From Glandiceps talaboti (Eukaryota; Hemichordata; Enteropneusta; Spengelidae): a stretch of DNA of 64,000 bases. The DNA lies in NCBI RefSeq assembly GCF_964340395.1, contig NC_135553.1, forward strand, positions 12,700,501 through 12,764,500, read 5' to 3'. The notes below the pieces were generated by a model. It made no database searches and was not told the DNA's origin. It saw only the letters and a list, made by a program, of their open reading frames with translations. Shown piece after piece: positions 43,301 to 53,616 of the stretch; the stretch's first letter is position 1; the number at the start of each line of letters is the position of its first letter. Position numbers and translations under genes: made by a program.

Positions 43301-44044
43301 ATTTATTCTATTAAGGAATAACTCGAAAGTGAGCGACATGGTATTCTTGTTCTTAGGGTGTCGCCTTAGGATATATTTGGAAACCTCCAACAAAACAAAA
43401 CAAATGTTACTAGGAAATACGGTTAACAGTGGTCTCATAAACAGTACATCGCTATAGAACATCGATAATTCTATCCCCTTTCCCATCAGCCACTATCACA
43501 TTGTCGAGATTCGTGGCGATCTCGAGATAAAGGTAGAAAGGGTAAATTCATACATGCCCTAATGGACACTAATGTGACACCAAAGATATACTCTATATTG
43601 ATTCAAATGTATGATCTAAAAACCGTTGGATGAAAATATATTATGTAACCATGGAGATAATGAGATGATTGAATCATTAGACGGCAAGACATGAGATCTT
43701 AGAGTAGAATAGAATAAGTACGGAAAAGAGGAGACAGATACATCAAATGTTATGAATTGATTGCAACATTGTGATTCAAAGAAGTGTCGAATGACTCTTT
43801 GCTGAGATAGAATTTTCACCCCAGACCACCTTTGTCTGAGCTTTCACATACATACATACATACATACATACATACATACATACATACATACATACATACA
43901 TACATACATACATACAAGATACATACATACATACATACATACATACATACATACATACATACATACATACATACATACACAGGCAGAGACAGACAGACAC
44001 AGAGATAGAAACAAACAATAAAAAAGAAAGAAAGAAAGAAAGAA

Positions 44045-44089
<45 letters not shown>

Positions 44090-47000
44090 GAAATACTTAG
44101 TCAGTTGGAAAAGGTCAGAACCCGTTCATTGATACTATAGTATAAACTGTACCTCAGTGTCTTCGGGGTAGAGAGATAATAGCGCCATGATGAGTTGTGT
44201 TGCACCTTGAAAATCCCCAGCTTCCATTAACTGGTCCAGCTTGCTATTTTCGCCCATTGCTAGTTGTTCCAAGAGTAGATCACTGTCTCCGGGAGATATG
44301 TGGATATCTTTTACCTGTCAAACACAGAGTAGAAGATTAAAATTCGATATTTATCCCACTATACAATATTTTTATTCACAGCTCTCTCATATTTGTATCT
44401 TGGGATGTTTCCTTATTTTATAAAATCCGCGATAAGCAATATTACTATAGCTCTAAAGCATACCAAGTACATTTGAAAAATATGGACCAAAAGTACGACT
44501 AAGAATAAAAGAGAAACTTTCACAACTTTAGAAAGATGTTTAAGTTCGGGTGAATTCGTCCTGGAGGTGCATTCTGCTTTAAACCTACCATATGTTTATA
44601 ATATACTCGTGACATGACGATTTAGTATATGTGACAATAATCAACGTATTACCTCGACAGACAGTTCAGCCTTATCGTACGCTCCATATTCATCGATGAC
44701 GTGTACAACGATATCATATTCATAGTTTCTGTTCGCTGGTGCCGCAGGAAAGATTAACTTATTATCCGAAGGTTTAGACCCATAGTAGATTTGCGACATT
44801 GTGCCTTCTTTATTGCCGTAAAATACCCTGTACAACAAAGTATCACCCGTTAGCGACTCTTCAACTCTGTGTACGCTGTCGCCTTCGTCAACCCAGTCAA
44901 TGCACGATACGACATATTCAGTTTGTATGGCCTCCCCTGCAATGGAAAAGACCAGACCTGAAGCACATAAAATAATTAAGCTTAACAAATATTTCTCAAA
45001 AAAAACAAATGTGTACGTAACATTCATAGTTACATGAAATCACAGCACCAATGGCATAACTTACCAGACAACGGGGTGACACTACAAGTGCCACGGAAAG
45101 GTGGTAAGTTGGTAACAAAATAGATAAATGAATAACCAGTTGCATAGCCTTCTTGTGATCCGTATAACGAAAGACGATATTTGCTACCAGCTTCAAGACG
45201 GTTGGCCAGGAAACTAATACCAGTTTTTCGAATGCCTGGAGAGAAAAATATTGGTTGGCATTAAACGCAAAAATAAAAAAAAATCCTTCAATTTCAGTAC
45301 AATAATGTGTTATAGGATGGAAATGTGTGTTGCTAAAAGAAATCCTGTTACATAGGTTATTTAAGCTCATTTTCGGTTAAGAAGTTACAAATGTGATGTT
45401 GACCCACTAATATGATATCATCATTTCTGTAGAGCAATACAAACACTTTTTTGTTTTACAATTCTAGGTCAACAGTAAGTTCATCTAACATTGGTGTGCA
45501 ATTTATTGTATTCATGACGTTTTTAGCGAAGGTAATAAGTACTTAGGAGTCATTTCATGATTAAATTTACATAAACAATAGGTGAACAATGAATATTCAT
45601 GTCGCCTATTGCATAATGCATTTCTGCTGACTTCCATGGGGCAATGTGGCCCACAGAGAAAATTCACAAATAAGGCACAAGTTCAAATTGGTCCTGAAAC
45701 CGCATATAATGTAGGTGATGTAAAATCATAAAATAACTCTCCAATAAGTCCCAAAGTGTGTGAAAATGCCTTGATTTCCTGGAGTTGCGTTCCCTTTTAA
45801 GTCTTTGATATTAAGCTGTCTTTCATCTACTCGTGAATGCAAATTTCTGATATCACACTAAAGGCTATCTTAGCAAGAATTCAATTACAACTACCCATCT
45901 ACCAACCAAATCAACATTATTGTTCTCACCCGTAGAAGTGAATTCTTCAAAGTTCGGAACTTCATGGTATGTTCCGTCCGTCTCATCTCTAATATGTAGT
46001 AACCAGCTGTATGTGGGTCGAAGACGATTAACGCATGACGGACATTCCCCTTGCAATGACAGTGTGCTGGTTGGATTTACCTTCGCACCACAGTTCACTT
46101 TACACCTGAAACACAAAAGAATGTATAAATAAACTACTGCATCTGACTACACAAAACTGGTATAAATGAATTTCATTCTTTTGAACAGTTTTACATTTCA
46201 CATGATGTGCAAATAAGAGTTGTAAGCATACTCTCTAACAACTGTGCATGACAAAACGTATAATGACTAAATATACATCGTACAGCAATTCACTTTCCAC
46301 CTCAAAATAAAATAGTCTGTCAACGGATAGCATGTAACGCCCACGTCGTGGTACAATATGTACATTCCAAACCAGACATACTTGTTAATAAGCTCATTTC
46401 TATTAAGTAGCCAGGAGAGTGTCCGATAACTTACCTTATTTTTATCTCTGGTGGCATCCCTTCCACTATAGTGATCTCCTGTTCGTATTCTCCCTTTCGG
46501 TTGCCTTTAGATGCTACTACCTTGAATATGTATGTTGTATCAACTTTCATCAAATTGGTATCGATGTATATAACGCCATCACTGAAATCAATACGACCAG
46601 GACCATATCCAAAGGCCCCTCCATTGTCTGCTGTGGAGTCAGAAGGGGGTTGTGGTAAATTTAGATCGAGGTCAGCTCCTATCATCGGAAAGGCTTCATC
46701 TGCTCGTCGACAAAACCACATGAATTCCAGAATACTTTTGTCTTGGTTCTCGTCATCAGGGTCATATGTTTCCGTAAGCGCATCCAGTTCAAGCACTGTG
46801 CTGAACCCGACTGGTCGTCCACTACCTCCTGTGATACTAACAACAAGAGGTGTCTCTATTATCGCCAGGTAGGCAGTGCCTTGACTGATGGTTTCGCTTA
46901 CTCCATACATAGAAACCATGACAATGATTTTGTAGGATCCTGTTGGTAGAGAGTTGGCTAGGATGACAAGTTCAGTGCTGTTATCTTGCAATACTTGGCG

Positions 47001-50000
47001 AATGACTTCTCCACTGCTATCAATCTCATAGAGATTCCATGAAAAATTTGTTAATGATGTTGTCACACAGTTGAGAGTGACCTGTGATCTGACAACTACT
47101 TGTTTGGATCGTTTTTCAACACGGGGTTTCAGTATTGTCTCTCCACCATCTCTAATACTCACTGCGGGAGAATGGCAAGGCTGGCCATCTGTAGAAATTC
47201 GAATCCATGCCCCTGTGTTTGAAATGTAGTTATCAGCCACCACTGAGACGTTGTATGTCCCGAATGCATCAAAGGAGTGTTGTACATGAAGTTCATTGCC
47301 ATAGCCTTGTTGCGGGACAGCCAACTCATAGACTGACCTTGAAAGACAATGAGATGGTCCAACTAAAACTGGCTGACTGCCATCACCAAAGTCAAATAGA
47401 GCACACGCACGTATATAACCAATGCCAACATTGACTGTGAAGTTAACAACCTCATTAATCAGTGGCTCATTGTTGGTAGCTGTCAAAGACACTGTATCTG
47501 GAATAGGGTCAATCAGGAAAGCAGACCTCTTCTTGACCACCGAGCTGATTGCATTTTCAACATTCATTGTGACTTCGAATGAACCAGGGTCTGAAAACGT
47601 ATGGGATATAGAAGTACCCTGTCCACTAAAACCATCTGTAATTGTCCAAGAACATGTGTAATCACTCCCATCTATTATATTAGCCATGAATTCTATAGTT
47701 TCCGACTGTGGAAGGTGATTTTTATTGATTCCATATCCAAGAATAAGATTTTCACTATTTTGCCAAAAGCTCATATTAAAACTTGCAATGGTCACAGATT
47801 CGTAAAGTTCAATTGTCATAGAATATTGCACGGAAGATACTAGGTTCAAGACATTGACATTTACTGTGTAGACTCCAGTGTAAGTGTAATTATGATAAAA
47901 ATCATTTCTGGTTTGTTGGGTCAGTTGTCCACTTTCTGTTGCAGATCCATCACCAAAGTTACAGTCATAGGAAGAGTCGGTAGGTGGATGAAAGGGCGGC
48001 ACGACGATCAACCACAATCGAACCGTTCCATCAGCTATATCAAGTGGAGAATCTGACTTCAGCTCCATGTTGCCTGTGCCATGCTGAATCACTATCTGCT
48101 GCGACAAGGTTCTCGACACTTGGCTGTAAACATTCTCAGCTGTGACTCTTGGAGTGAACGTGCCAGCCTGACTCCAGCAATATGTGAATGTGTGAACCCC
48201 TGCAATGTCCATACTCACCGAAGCTGTATGCCCATCCATGTAGTCTATTCCAAGTGTGATGTGAGTTCCATTGATGACTGTTGCATTAAACTCAGTGCAC
48301 TTGCCCGATTCTGCTAGATACGTGGTTGTGACAAGCTGAACGTCATCAATAAGACTGATTACCATGACTGTCGTGTAAAATGTCATCGAATTAGCTAAAT
48401 TATAACAATGGACAGTCACATGTTTTGTACCATGGGTATCGTACATATGGGAAAACGTTATTGGGGTAGCTGTTGAAATGGTGACATTTTGGAGAGACAA
48501 TACCTGTGACCCATCCTCAAAATTGACATCAACTGTCATGTCATCGGGAGCATGGATACCATCTTGCAATTCAATAATAAAGTGGGCCATGCCAGGACGC
48601 AGAACAGAATCATTGAGTCTACGAAACACAAGACCTTGTACAGGATAAATAATGATTACTTTTCGTGTAATAACTTTAAGGTTGAGTAGATTTTCAACTG
48701 TGGCCGTCAACGCATACTCTCCAACAGCCGTGTATGTATGGTGAAACGACTGCTCCCTTACTTTGCTTCTGTATTCACTATCCTCCTGTTCATTCCCGTA
48801 GTCGATTGTGAACGTGAGTCTGGAACCCGCTGATACTTTGCAGGTGAACAGTATAGACATATTGACACCAGTAATAATGTTTGAGGCATCATTTCCAGAT
48901 TTATCTGATGACAGAGAAAATGAACCTATGGTTATCACCACGGCAATCTCAAAGATGGTCGAATCATTGCTGATCTCATTCTTGACAGTCACTGAAATGG
49001 TGTAGTTGCCAGATTCTTGATAAATGTAGAGTATGGTCGGAAATCGCCATTCCACAGCCCCATTGCCATCCCCGAAGTCAAAGTAATATAAGAGCTGATC
49101 ACCAGTAACAGTGGTGACTGTAGCAGACACAGAATTTGGCTTCATTTCAAGATCGGCCGTTAAAGTCACTCCAGTCACCTCCTGCGTTGGTGGTACCCTT
49201 TCGTGTACATTTATGAGATGACTTGTGTAGTACACACTGTTCTGTGACGCACCACCACAAATCTCAGATACGTCATCAACGCAGACAACATTACAATCGA
49301 CGTCAGCAAGTTGATTGTTTGCGCTATACGTTTCACCACAATAACACTGGTCACCATTTCGAAGTGCAGCAAATCGGTACCCATCATCGCGGCAGCTCTG
49401 ACGGCAGGTAGTGGGAGCAACTGCAGAAATATAGGATGGAATCGTGGAGAACTCTGGTGATGACAAGACTTCTTGGAAGCAGCCAGCAAAATGTGTCTCA
49501 GTAAACCCTATTTAGAATATCAGAACATGTTATTAGTTTAAAAAAAAATAGCGATTGCGATACTCATTAATACATATTCCAATTAAACCTCTTATCTTTG
49601 TTATGAATATATACTGTGTACTGTTTGTAGGAATGTTTCTATTATTTACCGTTATATAGTATAAATTTATATCGTAAATCACTACATGCAATTAAACGGC
49701 ATGCATTTGTATCACGTGACATTATAACAAATATTACATTTGCTCTACGAGTATCTCAAAGATTCAACATTTATTTACATACCAAATTAAGTTTAATATG
49801 GACATATACTCTTTATGCTACATTAATTTAAATATTACACGATTTTACTAGTTATACCTCACGCAAACCAAGTTGATCACGTTCGAACCCAAACTATGGA
49901 ATTTATATCCTGGTCATTCTATCTGCGTCTCGACAACGCGCATCTACAACATTGGTTATGCGGTGCTAAACATATAATATTCAAAATCGCCATTATTCTT

Positions 50001-53000
50001 CGCGAGTTTTCAAAGTATTTGCGGTGGTATAATGTTATTATTCCCCAATATTTTTCTACTTCCAGCTGGAAATACTCAACCACTCTTTCGACTCGTAGTG
50101 ACAAGATCACTTAGGTCACACGTATTTTCTTTAGTTGAACGAAACAATATTGGGGAATAATGTCTACTTATTAATTATAATAAATAAGGGAACTGTCTCT
50201 ATAAAGTTGTTATTCTATCAGAAAGGAAAGAAATCGAAGTTCGGTGTGCTCGATTTGAAAAAAATTATGTTAGGGTTCTAAAACTACAGTTTACGGTTGT
50301 TAATTATTATCGTTGAATTTTTGAAGTAGCTTACGATCATTACAGGTTTGTTGTGGCAATATAACTTTGCAGTAGTCCCAATGCATATCGGGATCAGTGC
50401 TAATTATAATGCACCATGGGGATAAGTCCCCATCAGGATTTCGGCAAAAGTTATGATCCCCAAGTCCAGCCCCTGGATAATTCTCAGGTTGGTAATCGTG
50501 TTCACGAGGAAACATGTGGCTCCAGTTTTGACATTCTAAACTTCCACGAGTTTTGTTTTCTTGACCGCGGTAGTCGCGACCCTGTTCATCTATGTAGCAC
50601 TCGCTGCGTTTAACAACTATCAATAGAAAATGTGCAGGTACGATGTGATGTGTGCATCACTGTGCATACAATTACGTACAGATGTAAATATGGACATATA
50701 TATTTGTAACAATGTGCTACAAAAATGAAACGGTATAGTTTCCCCAGATGGTGACAGTGACACTTGACAATGAAACATACCGCAAGGGGGTACTTACCTT
50801 TAATACGCCATATTCCAGTTACCAGGAGGGCAAACAAAATAGTTTGGACACTAGGGGCGCTGTTTTGAGGTAGCTTTTAGACCAAAAAGTGAGGGTCATG
50901 ATAGTTTATCACTTTAGCTAGCCATTTTTTTCAAATATCACAGTCCGCTTAGTTGGTCCGCTTATGCAACCACTCGCTACCCAAGTTGCTGAGCATATTA
51001 CATAAGCCGAAAAAACGACTGGTTCATTAAGGAGGCTAGAAAAATCAGTGTATGAGGAGAAAAATTGATTGCATTCAAAAGATGCTGCTAACTTTATTTT
51101 AGATCATATAACTCTGCAGAACTGTCACTTTGATGACTGCGTATACACGTTATGTGCTGCCATTGTGATCCAAAACGACGGCACGGTGGGTAACAGGAAT
51201 ATGACATATTGGAAATCGATTGGATGACATTGTTCTTGAAAAATAGAAATTTTATTCTTACACAGTAAGTTGCATATCCTGTATACGGCCAATCAATATT
51301 TGCCTGTGACCTATGGACTCTTTATTTCTGACACAAATCAAATTCAAATGGAAGCAGGCCAAGCAAAACTGAATTATGTGGTTCCTATTATACTGGTCTA
51401 AACACCTGAAGTAAGCATTTTCAGTTTTGAACCTTTTTTTTTTCTTTTTTTTTGGGAGGGGGGGGGGGACTTCTCTAGTTTTGTGCTACTTGATTTGGTT
51501 TGTATGTCTGACTTTCACGCCATTTTGGAACTTATTTTCCCACAATACACTGCAAAAGAGAAGGCATGAAAAACTTGACAAAGTAGGGTCGACAAGTCGA
51601 AACCACATAATGTTGTTTTGCATGGCTTAAACAATGATTCATATAAAGATAACATATACGTCTCCATTATATTAAGTGGTGAATGTTTTTTCTTCCTTAT
51701 TTTAAAATGCAAGGTTTCTGATATATTTTCCCTCAAACTTTCAACAAAATTAAGAAATATGACTCTTTTCGGACAACAACAACAACAACAACAACAACAA
51801 CATGTACAATAATAATAACACCTGTATACTATACTTGTATATTAAGACCACTTTGGTAGTGGTCTGAGTTATCATTCATTGTCAATGAAACACATTCGTG
51901 GAATGACACAACGTCGTGTGCATAAGTAAAACTGCTTTGTTTGAACATACAAATTGTTCACTAAAATATGAAATCATCCATGTTTCAATTGATATTTTAT
52001 ATTACCTTGCAAAATGTTTAATATAAATGTTAACTTATCAGTTATTCCATTCCATAATGCCCTCATACTCACATACATACATACATACATACATACATAC
52101 ATACATACATACATACACATACACACATACATACATACATACATACATACACAAACACACATACATACATACATACATGTACAAACTAATAATGGATCAG
52201 TTAAAAGTATCGAGATTTCCATTTCCACTCTTACCTCGACTGTAAGCATTACTTATCGACTGTGCGTCAACAAGTGCATCCCAAAATTTCACCTCATCAA
52301 TAGCCCCTTTACCAAGCGTGTATATCAGTTTGTCATTCGATTGGCCCGCATACAAATCTGGATACGGTTCAGCACCATTCTCTGGTTCCGTGTATGGCCG
52401 ACTGACACCAAGAACATCCGATCCACCACAGTTACCATCAATATACACCTCAAGCCCACTCACTAGAGACCAGGAGAATACCACATGACTCCATAAATTT
52501 GTTTCAAGTTCGAAAATCACAAACCACTTGGTGGTCTCGAACGCCACCCCGATTTCGAAGACGTTTTGTGGTGCGATGTCACTGTCACTGTTCAGGCGAA
52601 AATAGAAACCATTCGATGTCGTACGATGGCCTCCTCTAGAAAGGAAGTAACGATCTGCATCTTTTGCGCTGACATTTGATGGGTTTATCCACAACGAGAC
52701 TGTAAAACCAGAATCGCAACTGATTATATCATCGGTACAGGCACCATTTAAAGTTTTCAAGTCAATTCGTTGATTGGCACCGTTCAGTTCAACGGCAAAG
52801 TCAACCGCACCCGGAATGATATCTTCCTGCCGTAGTCTAGTCGCCACCCCTTTATCAATATCAGTTGTGTCGCCAAGGACGGTCTTGTTATCTGCTGACA
52901 GAACGTCCATCGTCCAGTGAAAATACTCGTTGGTCGGTTCGCCTGTAATAACGAAAAAAGACAAACTTCCAATATATCTCGTTTCTCCGTTGTACACGTA

Positions 53001-53579
53001 CGATTGAATACTTTAATTTTCCCGCCTTTCTACTAATACAGAAAATTTATCGTGCCATGCAGCCCTGTATAAATAAATGAACTAGCTTAACATGGCTGCC
53101 CCACATTCTTGTTCAATCTTTCCCTAAACCATACCAATTGGATTGTTTAGTCGAAATATTATGAAAAAGTCCATTTTACTTTAAATTAAGGGCCATTTAA
53201 AGATAGTAAAGATAGAAAAGGGGAATAAAGGATAACAGAGACGTTTAGTGAAGAAGTGTTCTTGATTCGTTCTGATATGGATGGAGAAGTGTGATCAAGC
53301 AAAACCAGCACTGCATACATATCAATGATCATCTCAATGAACACTAGAATAAGTATAGTCAACCAGTTCTTTAAAAGAAAACCTGTTCAACATACCATGA
53401 TTTAAAGGAATTAAACACTTAATAGTTTGTTGATGACATGTCCTGGTAAATTTTGAAAGGATTTTAATAATGGCCGCGAAAAGCTGCGTATTCTCTACAA
53501 ATCGCTGGTTTGGTATGTATGTATGTATGTATGTATGTATGTATGTATGTATGTATGTATGTATGTATGTATGTATGTA

Positions 53580-53616
<37 letters not shown>

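Larger units (their letters stand above)
50617..52234 (-). other. Intron 2
   Basis: AT-rich with a short (CAA)n (51773-51802) and a (CATA)n array near its right end. No exon seen or required. Confidence 0.5.

Noticed and set aside
44996-45370. 124-codon minus-strand open frame
   Set aside because: It overlaps polycystin exon 6 in the wrong frame. The frame that joins exons 5 and 7 gives clear REJ motifs instead.
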